Shown here: piece by piece, positions 53,360-61,116 of the stretch
Numbering within the stretch: the first letter of the stretch is position 1
Layout: each line of letters starts with the position of its first letter
Origin: Lysobacteraceae bacterium NML93-0793
Lineage (GTDB): Bacteria > Pseudomonadota > Gammaproteobacteria > Xanthomonadales > Xanthomonadaceae
Length of the DNA: 64,000 bases
Reading direction: 5' to 3'
Assembly: GCA_002324875.1 (NCBI GenBank)
Contig: NTJG01000015.1
Span: forward strand, 25,827 to 89,826
Position numbers and translations under genes: made by a program
The notes under the pieces: generated by a model
Told to the model about the DNA's origin: nothing
Seen by the model: only the letters and a program-made list of their open reading frames with translations
Database searches by the model: none

Positions 53360-53385
53360 TGTCCGTTTTCGGCCAGAAGCGGACA
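53360..53385 (+). repeat. 26-bp palindromic repeat, right copy
   Basis: TGTCCGTTTTCGGCCA then GAAGCGGACA, same orientation as the copy at 50025. It lies between the PIN-like gene and the convergent eptA-like gene, about where GC content returns to core level. Confidence 0.7.
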
Positions 53386-53418
53386 TGCGATCAAGTGCTA
53401 GCAAGGATCCCGGAGTGC

Positions 53419-55074
53419 TCACGCTTTGATCTGGCACGGCGCGAAGATGTCCTTCCCGCTCTCGTAGGCGTGTGTCTGCACCCCGAACAGGCCGAGTACG
53501 GAGTGGAACAGGTTGTCGTGCGATCGCGCCCGCGATGCACCGGCGCGCAGGCACGGGACGTCGATGCCGGTGTCAGACGCGAGCTCCGGCGACAGCCACA
53601 TGACCATCGGGACGTGGAGTTGCTGCTGCGGCGCGATGGCATACGGCGCACCGTGTAGATAGAGGCCGTACTCGCCCAGCGATTCGCCGTGGTCGGACAC
53701 GTAGAGGAACGCGCCTTCGTGCGATGTCTGCTGTTGGACGATGTCGAGCGCGCGCGACAGGAACGCATCGGTGTAGGTGATCGCATTATCGTAGGCGTTG
53801 ACGATCTGCTCGCCTGTGCAGCGACTCAGTTCGGGCGTCCTGCAGGTCGGCGTGTAGGTCTCGTACTGCGCGGGGTAGCGCTCAAAGTAGTTCGGGCCGT
53901 GGTTGCCGAGCTGGTGCAGGACCACGGCCAGATCACCTTTCGTGGCCTCGATGCGGGACGCCAAGCCGGTCAGCAGGATGTCGTCCATGCAGCGACCGTT
54001 CGCGCACTGGCCCGGGTCGATGGCGGCATCCATGCGCTCGATCCCGACGCCGTCGCACACGCCCTTGCAGCCTGACTGGTTGTCGCGCCACTGCACCGAG
54101 ACGCCCGCCCGCGCGAGCACGTCGAGCAGCGACTCGTGGTCGCGGATTGCGTGCTTGTCGTAGTTCGAGCGTCCGAAGACCGAGAACATGCACGGCAACG
54201 AGACTTCCGTGCTCGTGCCGCAGGCCTGGACCTCGCTGAAGTTGATCACGTCGCGCCCGGCCAGTGCCGGCGTGGTCTGGCGGTGGTAGCCGTTGAGACC
54301 CCAGTTCTGCGCGCGCGCCGTCTCGCCGACCACGAGGACCAGGAGGCGCGGTTTCCGCACCTGCTGCGATGCCGGGATGTGCGCATCTTCGGCCACCTTC
54401 AGTCGTGCGCTTGGTGCGACATCGCCCTGTTCGGTCAACGCGCGGACCAGCGAGACGATGTAGTTGCCCGGCGTGATCTGGTAGCGGAGCGCATGGTCGT
54501 TGCGCATCAGCGCGAAGATGCCCTGCGACGAGATGACCAGTGCGATCACGGCGAGCGCGGCCATCGCGCCGAGAAAGATGGACCGGCGTGCGGCCCCCGC
54601 CCTGATACTGCGTGGCGCGATCCTGAGCCAGCACACGAGTGCGGCCGGCACCACGCCGTACACGAGCACATGCAGCACCATGCCGACCGAGACCAGTTCG
54701 CGGCTTTCGGCCAGATCGGTCTTCAGCACGTTGTGGATCATCTCCACATCGAACAGCACCGCGTAGCGCGTCATGTAGTAGGTGGCGAACGCGGTGACCA
54801 GCAGCAGACCCGCCAGCACCGGTTGGGTCGCGCGACCGACGGCGATCGAGCCGATCAGCAACGCGTGCAGGGCGAAGACCGCCACCGCCAGCGAGGCGAT
54901 CAGCCCGGGCGATGCCTGGTGGCCTGCGACGCTCTGCCAGAACGTGACATTGCAGGCGACCACGAAGTACAGACAGATCGCTGCGAGCAGCGCCTCGGGC
55001 GATACCTCGGGGCGGGCCAAGGGAAGCCGGATCGCCAGACCGACCTGGGGACGCTTTTCGAGATGTGCGCTCAC
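53419..55074 (-). CDS. eptA: Phosphoethanolamine--lipid A transferase (EptA/MCR family)
   Basis: 551 residues. Five N-terminal membrane helices, then a periplasmic alkaline-phosphatase-like domain: LVLVVGETARAQNWGLNGY, the nucleophile Thr in ACGTSTEVSLPCMFS (residues 284-298), LLDVLARAGVSVQWRDNQSGCKGVC and LYVSDHGESLGEYGLYLHG (metal ligands). The Cys pairs typical of the family are present (CMFS, GCKGVC, CANGRCM, CRTPELSRC). It moves phosphoethanolamine from PE to lipid A, lowering negative charge and polymyxin binding. GTG start overlaps the PAP2 stop; AAGGAAAG precedes it. Last of dgkA-PAP2-eptA. Confidence 0.93.
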   Translation of the reverse strand: MSAHLEKRPQVGLAIRLPLARPEVSPEALLAAICLYFVVACNVTFWQSVAGHQASPGLIASLAVAVFALHALLIGSIAVGRATQPVLAGLLLVTAFATYYMTRYAVLFDVEMIHNVLKTDLAESRELVSVGMVLHVLVYGVVPAALVCWLRIAPRSIRAGAARRSIFLGAMAALAVIALVISSQGIFALMRNDHALRYQITPGNYIVSLVRALTEQGDVAPSARLKVAEDAHIPASQQVRKPRLLVLVVGETARAQNWGLNGYHRQTTPALAGRDVINFSEVQACGTSTEVSLPCMFSVFGRSNYDKHAIRDHESLLDVLARAGVSVQWRDNQSGCKGVCDGVGIERMDAAIDPGQCANGRCMDDILLTGLASRIEATKGDLAVVLHQLGNHGPNYFERYPAQYETYTPTCRTPELSRCTGEQIVNAYDNAITYTDAFLSRALDIVQQQTSHEGAFLYVSDHGESLGEYGLYLHGAPYAIAPQQQLHVPMVMWLSPELASDTGIDVPCLRAGASRARSHDNLFHSVLGLFGVQTHAYESGKDIFAPCQIKA

Positions 55075-55832
55075 GGAATGACTTTCCTTGCGATGTGACG
55101 GTCGGCATCGGCCGGCATGTGGGACGGCACGACCGCTTCCGCTTCCGCATGCGAGGTCGCGTGCGGCAGCCAGAGGCGCGCGGACCCGGCGGCGACCAGC
55201 CAGCAGAGGGTCAGCGTCCAGAGGTCGTGCGAGAGGAAGTGGGCACCGCGAAGTTGTTGGGCGATTCCGAAGGTCGCCCCCAGCGACAGACCGAAGCCCA
55301 GTCCCCACCAGCGCCAGCGGGGACGCACGGCGGCGAGCGCGAAGTACGCGGCGAGCCAGCCGTAGCCGGCGCTGGCATGGCCGGCCGGGAAACACGCGGC
55401 CTTGCCCATCGTCGACGGACGGAGCGCGAACGGGCCGAGGGCGATGCGGTCGCCGCCGTAGCGGACCAGATCCCAGGGACAGTCCAGACCGGTGCGCTGC
55501 TTGAGCGCGGACACGACCAGCGTCGACGCGAGCGCCGTGGCGATCAGATACGCGAGCGGACGTCGCCATGCCCGTCCGACATGCCGCGTCCACGTCATCG
55601 CCCACGCCACGACGACCATGCACAGGCACGCCATGCTGAAACTGCGGCCCCAGCCGTGGATCAGCGTGGCGGTCAGCCACGCATCGCGCAGCGCCCAGCG
55701 CCCGCCCTCGAGACGGAACAGGAGGTCGGCGATCGCTTGGTCGCCACCCAAGAACATGAGCGGCACGCTCGCCGCACAGGCCAGACCGAGCACCGCCAGC
55801 AGCGCGTTCGCGCGGGTCGCGGGATGCCTCAC
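55071..55832 (-). CDS. PAP2-family membrane phosphatase
   Basis: 253 residues from a GTG overlapping the dgkA stop (GTGA). Six or so membrane helices with the PAP2 motifs: KQRTGLDCPWDL (KxxxxxxRP-like region), FPAGHASAGYGWLAAYF (PSGH-type, with Pro-Ala-Gly-His) and GAHFLSHDLWTL (SRxxxxxHxxxD-type, His and Asp). Members dephosphorylate undecaprenyl pyrophosphate, phosphatidate or lipid A at the periplasmic face. Linkage with dgkA and eptA mirrors gene sets seen next to mcr-type transferases. Confidence 0.88.
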   Translation of the reverse strand: MRHPATRANALLAVLGLACAASVPLMFLGGDQAIADLLFRLEGGRWALRDAWLTATLIHGWGRSFSMACLCMVVVAWAMTWTRHVGRAWRRPLAYLIATALASTLVVSALKQRTGLDCPWDLVRYGGDRIALGPFALRPSTMGKAACFPAGHASAGYGWLAAYFALAAVRPRWRWWGLGFGLSLGATFGIAQQLRGAHFLSHDLWTLTLCWLVAAGSARLWLPHATSHAEAEAVVPSHMPADADRHIARKVIP

Positions 55833-56185
55833 AGCACGCACAGCCAGACACCCGCGTGGACAGCGAGACTGACGGTGACGGCCGCGGAGCCCGCATCCTT
55901 GGCCTTCCTGCTCAGGGGATGCCATTCGGGGCCCACGCGGTCCACCACCGCCTCAATTCCGGTGTTGAGCAGTTCGGCGACCAGCACCAGTCCCAGCGTG
56001 GCGATCAGCAGCGCACAGGCCAGTGGATCCAGATCGAGCAGCCACATGGCGATGCCCGCAAGCGCCATCAGCACGAGTTCCTGCCGGAATGCAGCCTCGC
56101 TGCGGAAGGTGTCGGACAGGCCAAACCAGGAATTGCGGCTGGCGTGCAGCAGACGTCGTGCGCCGACGGGTTTCGAACGTGACAT
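55829..56185 (-). CDS. dgkA: Diacylglycerol kinase
   Basis: 118 residues, three membrane helices, full length for DgkA. Motifs: RNSWFGLSDTFRSEAAFRQE at the N-terminus, LLNTGIEAVVDRVGPEWHPLSRKAKDAGSAAV (shown by its core NTGIEAVVDRV and SRKAKDAGSAAV) with the catalytic Glu and Asp. It rephosphorylates diacylglycerol released when PE or PG head groups are transferred, as by EptA and LtaS-like enzymes, so its place first in this operon makes functional sense. ATG at 56185 chosen; 56197 is an alternative. Confidence 0.93.
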   Translation of the reverse strand: MSRSKPVGARRLLHASRNSWFGLSDTFRSEAAFRQELVLMALAGIAMWLLDLDPLACALLIATLGLVLVAELLNTGIEAVVDRVGPEWHPLSRKAKDAGSAAVTVSLAVHAGVWLCVL

Positions 56186-56225
56186 GGGCCAATCCATCGC
56201 CCGGAGTCCGTCGGGCACGGCGCGC

Positions 56226-56281
56226 AGGATCGAGCGCGTGCTGTCGGAGAGAGGTCGGAACCGTGTTGATCGCGGATTAAG
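56226..56281 (-). promoter_or_regulatory. Predicted promoter and response-regulator site of dgkA-PAP2-eptA
   Basis: On the minus strand: CTTAA (56281-56277), 13 bp, CGGTTCCGAC, then CTCCGAC 11 bp after the first half-site start, then 11 bp, then GATCCT (56231-56226) as -10. The half-sites TTCCGAC and CTCCGAC are direct repeats with the 11-bp period used by OmpR-family regulators, and they occupy the -35 region. The same arrangement lies upstream of the LtaS-like gene at 58383-58438. The RR gene starts on the other side. Confidence 0.65.
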
Positions 56282-56382
56282 CGCGCAGAGGATTCAGCTG
56301 CGGCTTGGGAACGCGCTGTCGCGATGGCGTCCGACGGTCCCGATTGGCATGCTGTCGCGGTTGGGTCATGCCATGGACGCTT

Positions 56383-57063
56383 ATGAAGTTGCTCGTCGTG
56401 GAGGACCACCAGCCACTGGTGGCCAATCTGTTCAACTACTTCGAACCGCGTGGCTACGAGCTGGACGCGGCGCCCGATGGTCTCGTCGGATTGCACCTGA
56501 CGGTGACCCAGCGCTACGACGCGATCCTGCTCGACTGGATGCTGCCGCGCATGGAAGGCCCGTCGATGCTGAAGACGATGCGCGAGCGCGGCATCGACAC
56601 GCCGGTGTTGATGCTGACCGCGCGCGACCAGTTGCCGGACAAGATCGCCGGCTTCCGCTCCGGTGCCGACGATTACCTGACCAAGCCCTTCGACCTGCAG
56701 GAACTCGAGGTGCGCATCGAGGCGCTGATCCTGCGTGCCAAAGGGCGCAGCACCCCGCGCGAACTGGTCGTCGGCGATCTGCACTACAACCTGTCGACAC
56801 TCGAAGTGCAGCGCGCAGGACGTCTGCTGCACCTGTTCCCTGCGTCCCGGAAGCTGCTGGAGGTCATGATGCTGGCGAGTCCCGCCGCGGTGAGCCGCCA
56901 GCAGCTGGAACATGCGCTGTGGGGCGACGAGCCGCCGGACGGCGACATGCTGCGCTCGCACGTCTACGAGCTTCGCCGCAGCGTGGATGGCGACAGTGCG
57001 GTGAAGCTGATCCACACCATTCCCCGGGTCGGCTACCGGATCGCAGTGCCGCATGTTCGGTAA
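56383..57063 (+). CDS. OmpR-family response regulator
   Basis: 226 residues. Receiver domain: acidic pair in LLVVEDHQP, phosphoacceptor Asp51 in AILLDWMLPRMEGP, Thr79 in VLMLTARDQ and Lys101 in YLTKPFDLQELEVR. C-terminal winged helix: LLHLFPASRKLLEVMML then LRSHVYELRRSVDG and IHTIPRVGYRI. The group includes PmrA, ColR and QseB. The ATG at 56383 gives the canonical MKLLVVED start; 56368 (MPWTL) is also in frame. It overlaps the kinase gene by 11 bp. Confidence 0.92.
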   Translation: MKLLVVEDHQPLVANLFNYFEPRGYELDAAPDGLVGLHLTVTQRYDAILLDWMLPRMEGPSMLKTMRERGIDTPVLMLTARDQLPDKIAGFRSGADDYLTKPFDLQELEVRIEALILRAKGRSTPRELVVGDLHYNLSTLEVQRAGRLLHLFPASRKLLEVMMLASPAAVSRQQLEHALWGDEPPDGDMLRSHVYELRRSVDGDSAVKLIHTIPRVGYRIAVPHVR

Positions 57064-58348
57064 GCGCCTGCGCCTGGAACGGCAGATCACGATCGGACTG
57101 ATCGTCTACAGCATCCTGCTGTCCGCGGCCGTCTTCACCCATGGCCTTATGGTCAACGAGCGCGCCGAACGCATGGTCTGGGAGGCCATGCTCGACGTCG
57201 AAATGGATAACCTCGTCTCCCGGCGCGCCGCGGACCCGGATCTTGCCTGGCGTAACGACGGCAAGCTGAACTTCTACTCGACCCGCGACGCGGCCTCCGC
57301 CGTACCGGCCGAGGTGGCGGATCTGCCGCCGGGGCTGCACGACAACATCTTCTTCGACGACAACGAGTGGGTCGTCTTGGTCAAGGCGCAGGCGGAAGGC
57401 CGCGACATCCTCGCGCTGGACATCGACGGGTTCGAGGATCTCGAATGGGATCTCGTCAAACCGGTCATCGCGTCGTCCGTGGCGATGGTATTGCTGCTGG
57501 CGGTCCTGACCTGGCTGGGTGCGAAGCTACTCTCCGACCCGCTGCGGACGCTGGCGCGCGGCATCACCGAACTGCGCCCCGAGCAGCGCGGACAACAGGT
57601 GGACGTGGCACGTCGGGCCAGCGCCGAACTCGAAGTCATCGCGAGCGCGTTGAACGACTACCTCGCGCGGAACGATCGCTTCGTCGAGCGCGAGCAGAGC
57701 TTCATCAACACCTCCAGCCACGAGCTGCGGACACCGGTCGCGGTGATGAAGGGCGCGGCGGAGATCGCACTGGCCGATGCCACGCTGTCCGAGGCATCGC
57801 GCCTGCAGTTGCAGCGCATCCACGCCACGACACGCGACGTCGAACAGCTGGTGTCGTTGCTGCTGGTGCTGGCCAAGGATCCGGAGCGGATGAAGGGCGC
57901 GAACGACCGCTTCAACCTCGACGAACTCCTGCCGGGCATCGTCGAGGACCACCGGCACCTGTGTGCGGACAAGGATCTGGCGCTGGTGGTCGACACGCTT
58001 GCGGTCTGCCCGGTGGCCGGTCCGGAAACGGTCGTGCGTGCGTCGATCGGCAATCTGGTCCGCAACGCCATCGAGAGCAGCGATCGCGGCGAAATCCGGA
58101 TCTCGCTCGATGCCGGCGCGGTCGTGCGGATCGCCGATCCCGGCCACGGCATGTCGCCCGAGGAGATTAGCGCGCTCTATGCGCGCGTGGCGCGGGGCGG
58201 CAGTTCGCAAGGCGGCGGCATCGGCCTGGCGCTGATCGGCCGGCTCTGCACGCACTTGGGCTGGCAATTGGCCTTCGAACCGAACGGTCAGCGTGGCACC
58301 ACCGCTATTCTCGACCTCGGCGCGATGCTGACTGGCCGCAAGGCTTGA
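57053..58348 (+). CDS. Sensor histidine kinase
   Basis: 431 residues. Membrane helix 12-32, periplasmic region ~33-135 with acidic runs (DNIFFDDNEW; DIDGFEDLEWD) that might bind cations, second helix ~138-158, HAMP-like linker, HisKA with phospho-accepting His223 in INTSSHELRTPVAVMKG, and a short HATPase domain (IGNLVRNAIESSDRGEIRI; IADPGHGMS; GGGIGLALIGRL). The G2 box is present, so kinase activity is likely. It partners the overlapping response regulator. Acidic sensor loops are known in PhoQ-type kinases, so metal or peptide sensing is inference. Confidence 0.92.
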   Translation: MFGKRLRLERQITIGLIVYSILLSAAVFTHGLMVNERAERMVWEAMLDVEMDNLVSRRAADPDLAWRNDGKLNFYSTRDAASAVPAEVADLPPGLHDNIFFDDNEWVVLVKAQAEGRDILALDIDGFEDLEWDLVKPVIASSVAMVLLLAVLTWLGAKLLSDPLRTLARGITELRPEQRGQQVDVARRASAELEVIASALNDYLARNDRFVEREQSFINTSSHELRTPVAVMKGAAEIALADATLSEASRLQLQRIHATTRDVEQLVSLLLVLAKDPERMKGANDRFNLDELLPGIVEDHRHLCADKDLALVVDTLAVCPVAGPETVVRASIGNLVRNAIESSDRGEIRISLDAGAVVRIADPGHGMSPEEISALYARVARGGSSQGGGIGLALIGRLCTHLGWQLAFEPNGQRGTTAILDLGAMLTGRKA

Positions 58349-58382
58349 CCCCGACCGGCGCGCCGCAGCGCGGAGCGCCCGC

Positions 58383-58438
58383 CTTAACGCGTCGACATCG
58401 CGGTTCCGACGTTCTTCCGACCTGACCGTTTCGATCAT
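58383..58438 (+). promoter_or_regulatory. Predicted promoter and response-regulator site of the LtaS/MdoB-like gene
   Basis: CTTAA (58383-58387), 13 bp, CGGTTCCGAC (58401-58410), with half-sites TTCCGAC at 58404 and 58415 (perfect direct repeats, 11 bp apart), then 11 bp and GATCAT (58433-58438) as -10. Every spacing is identical to the dgkA-side element at 56226-56281. The gene starts at 58501, giving a leader of ~55 nt. Confidence 0.65.
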
Positions 58439-58500
58439 GCCGCCCGGGCCATGCGGACCGGTGCGCATCCGCGCGCCGGCGCAGATGGCCGGGAGTGACG

Positions 58501-60465
58501 ATGGTGCTTCAGACGGTCAAGGAAAGCGTCCTGCGGCTCGCGCCGTTCCTCGTGTTCTTCGGGACCGGACTGCTCGTCCTGTCGCTGTCCCGAATGGGTC
58601 TGGCCCTCTGGCAGGCGGAGGCGGTCAGCGCAGCCGACGGCTGGAGCCGCGTGCTGCTGCAGGGCATCCGCGTGGACATCGCGACGATGTGCATGTTCCT
58701 CGGTGTCGCAGCCTGCGTGTATCTGCTGCTGCCCGAAGTGGTCGTCCGCCATCGCGGGTTCCAGATCGCGATGGCGACGTGGCTCGCGCTCTCCATCGCG
58801 GTTCTCGTGATGCTGGAATTGGCGACGCCGGCCTTCATGCAGGAGTACGGTCTGCGCCCGAACCGCCTGTTCCTCGAATACCTCGGCTACGCGCGCGAAG
58901 TGGCCTCAACGCTCGGCAAGGGCCATCTCGCCTCCAGCCTGGTCGCACTGGTGCTGACCTCGCTGGTCGCATGGCTGTGCTGGCGCTTCGCGCTCTCGAG
59001 CCTGCGCATGAGCCTGGAGGTCACGCCGCCGTGGGGTGCGCGTCTGGTCGTCGCGTGTGCGGTCGTGCTGCTATCCGCCATCGGCATCCGGTCGACACTC
59101 GGCCATCGCCCGATGAACCCGGCGCTGATCGCATTCTCCAGCAACGCGACGGTCAATGTCCTGCCCCTGAACTCCTTCTACTCGGTCGCGTTCGCGGCGC
59201 GCGAACTGCTGCGCAGCGATCCGGGTGCAACGGTCTACGGCGATGCCACCGATGCGGATCTGCTGACCGCGATGCGCAAGGCGAGCGGCGCGCCGGACAG
59301 CGCGTTCGTGACGTCCGATCTGCCGTTCCTGGTCCGACGCACGCCGGTCCACACGGGGACGCCGCGCAATCTGGTGATCGTGCTCGAGGAAAGCCTGGGC
59401 GCGCAGTTCGTCGGTAACCTCGGCGGCAAGCCGCTGACCCCGAATCTCGACCGGCTGTCGCAGCAGGGCTGGGCCCTCGAGCGGCTGTATGCCACCGGCA
59501 CGCGGTCGGTGCGCGGCATCGAGGCGGTACTCACCGGCTTCACTCCGACGCCGTCGCAGGCCGTGGTCAAACAGCCCTTGAGCCAGCAGAACTTCTTCAC
59601 CATCGCCGACGTGCTCAAGCGTCGCGGCTACGACACGACGTTCTACTACGGTGGCGAGAGCCATTTCGACAACATGCGCGGCTTCTTCCTGTCGAACGGC
59701 TTCAAGCGAGTGATCGACCGCGAGGACTATACCTCGCCGCGCTTCGTCGGGTCTTGGGGCGTGTCTGACGAAGACCTGCTCGACAATGCGCATCGCGAGT
59801 TCGAGCGCCTGCACGAGGCGCGGCAGCCGTTCTTCGGCTTCGTGTTCACGTCGAGCAACCACGATCCGTTCGAATTCCCGGATGGCCGCATCACGCTGCA
59901 CGAGCAGCCCAAGGCAACACGCGACAACGCGGCGAAGTATGCCGACTACGCACTGGGCAGATTCTTCGACCAGGCCATGCACGCTTCGTACTGGGACGAC
60001 ACGGTGTTCCTCGTGGTCGCGGACCACGACTCGCGCGCCTTCGGACGCGACCTCGTGCCGATCGACAATTTCCATATTCCAGGCCTGATTCTCGGGCCCG
60101 GGATCGCGGCACGACGGGATGACCGGATCGTGAGCCAGATCGACCTGCCACCGACCCTGCTGTCCCTGCTGGGCATCGACACACCGACGCCAATGACCGG
60201 CCAGGATCTCAACGATGCGAACGCCCTTCGGCCCGGTCGTGCCCTGATGCAGTACGACGGCAACTTCGCGCTGATGTCGGGCGAGTCTGTGGTGATCCTG
60301 CAGCCCGGTCAGCCCGCGTCGCACTTCATCTACTCGCCCGAAAACGGCATGCGCCGGTCGGGCGCCGCCGATGCCGGGCAATCACGCGATGCGCTCCTGC
60401 AGGCGTTGTGGGGGACGGTGGCATACCGCAAGGGCTGGTATCGCCTGCCGGCCGACAGCACATGA
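58501..60465 (+). CDS. LtaS/MdoB-like membrane phosphoglycerol (or phospholipid head-group) transferase
   Basis: 654 residues. Five N-terminal membrane helices then a periplasmic sulfatase-fold domain: LVIVLEESLGAQFVGNLGGK (metal site), YATGTRSVRGIEAVLTG (nucleophile Thr), YDTTFYYGGESHFDNMRGFF, FVFTSSNHDPFEFPDG and VVADHDSRAFG (metal ligands). This is the LtaS/OpgB group that transfers phosphoglycerol from phosphatidylglycerol, or of related PEtN transferases. The product diacylglycerol would feed DgkA. ATG at 58501 follows GGGAGTGACG. It is 152 bp after the kinase gene with its own regulated promoter. Confidence 0.88.
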   Translation: MVLQTVKESVLRLAPFLVFFGTGLLVLSLSRMGLALWQAEAVSAADGWSRVLLQGIRVDIATMCMFLGVAACVYLLLPEVVVRHRGFQIAMATWLALSIAVLVMLELATPAFMQEYGLRPNRLFLEYLGYAREVASTLGKGHLASSLVALVLTSLVAWLCWRFALSSLRMSLEVTPPWGARLVVACAVVLLSAIGIRSTLGHRPMNPALIAFSSNATVNVLPLNSFYSVAFAARELLRSDPGATVYGDATDADLLTAMRKASGAPDSAFVTSDLPFLVRRTPVHTGTPRNLVIVLEESLGAQFVGNLGGKPLTPNLDRLSQQGWALERLYATGTRSVRGIEAVLTGFTPTPSQAVVKQPLSQQNFFTIADVLKRRGYDTTFYYGGESHFDNMRGFFLSNGFKRVIDREDYTSPRFVGSWGVSDEDLLDNAHREFERLHEARQPFFGFVFTSSNHDPFEFPDGRITLHEQPKATRDNAAKYADYALGRFFDQAMHASYWDDTVFLVVADHDSRAFGRDLVPIDNFHIPGLILGPGIAARRDDRIVSQIDLPPTLLSLLGIDTPTPMTGQDLNDANALRPGRALMQYDGNFALMSGESVVILQPGQPASHFIYSPENGMRRSGAADAGQSRDALLQALWGTVAYRKGWYRLPADST

Positions 60466-60544
60466 GCGAAGGCGCGGCCCGGGCCGCGTCCATGGGCACT
60501 CTGCTGCGATAAGATCGCTAACATCTCATTTGCAAGGTCGTGCC

Positions 60545-60781
60545 GTGGTTCCCCGCACCCGCATCCTCATCCTCATCGTCGACGACCACGAAAGCGACCA
60601 TCCCCATGCACTCGGCCTATGGGATGCCCCTGATAGGTCAATACCGATAGACCCGAGACTTGCGACCACGCGTAGCTCGAGGCTCTCCGATGCGCCGGTG
60701 CCTCAATCTCCTCGCGTAGCAAAGGATAGGTTTGCCACTCCATACGCAGAGCTTACGTTTGACCTAGATCGGATGCGGTGA
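60545..60781 (+). CDS. Weak ORF beginning like a response-regulator receiver
   Basis: 78 codons from a GTG at 60545. The first 15 residues VPRTRILILIVDDHESD look like the start of a receiver domain, but nothing after this resembles one (no phosphoacceptor or Lys). CAAGG lies before the start. It may be a remnant of a broken regulator gene or chance. Low confidence. Confidence 0.25.
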   Translation: MVPRTRILILIVDDHESDHPHALGLWDAPDRSIPIDPRLATTRSSRLSDAPVPQSPRVAKDRFATPYAELTFDLDRMR

Positions 60782-60839
60782 CGCAGTCGATCTCTGCGAG
60801 AAGCTTTGTTCACGCCTCACTCTGGACAGCGTGACGTGA

Positions 60840-61061
60840 TCACTTGGAGCGGACCAGCTCAAGAGCATGGGAAGGCACCGCGATACTGCGCTCACCCCAG
60901 GGAGTGGCGATGGTGACGGGTTTGAGAAGCTCTGTAGCCAGTCCGCTCGCCAAGGCGGGTTCACCCCCGCCGTAGTGCGGTGCGCGACGGCGAGCGCGAT
61001 CGCGATCGAGCCGATGCGCCGATGCGCCGATGCGCGTAAGCCACGCTGACATCAGCGCCAC
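60840..61061 (-). CDS. Weak ORF, possible gene remnant
   Basis: 73 codons. The C-terminal 35 residues (ELLKPVTIATPWGERSIAVP) read like a normal protein segment rather than the Arg-rich sequence of shadow frames, but no family is recognised. It could be a small protein or the end of a truncated gene. No ribosome-binding site is evident. Confidence 0.25.
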   Translation of the reverse strand: MALMSAWLTRIGASAHRLDRDRARRRAPHYGGGEPALASGLATELLKPVTIATPWGERSIAVPSHALELVRSK

Positions 61062-61116
61062 ACCCCGTCACCCTCGGGATCAGTTTTCGGCGCCGTCAAG
61101 CGGCGCCGGTCGTCGC

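Larger units (their letters stand above)
60466..61116. other. Gene-poor, lower-GC stretch between the LtaS-like gene and ctpA
   Basis: 651 bp with no confident gene. It is less GC-rich than its neighbours and holds two weak ORFs listed separately (60545-60781 plus and 60840-61061 minus). GATGCGCC units at about 61012-61029 form a short tandem repeat. It could be decayed accessory sequence. Confidence 0.5.

Noticed and set aside
53274..53418. Duplicated tRNA-Arg 3' end as an attR site for the island
   Set aside because: No copy of the T-loop/acceptor sequence of the tRNA is seen at the right edge; boundaries remain undefined.
61012..61029. GATGCGCC tandem repeat as an origin or regulatory iteron
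   Set aside because: Too short and without other origin features.
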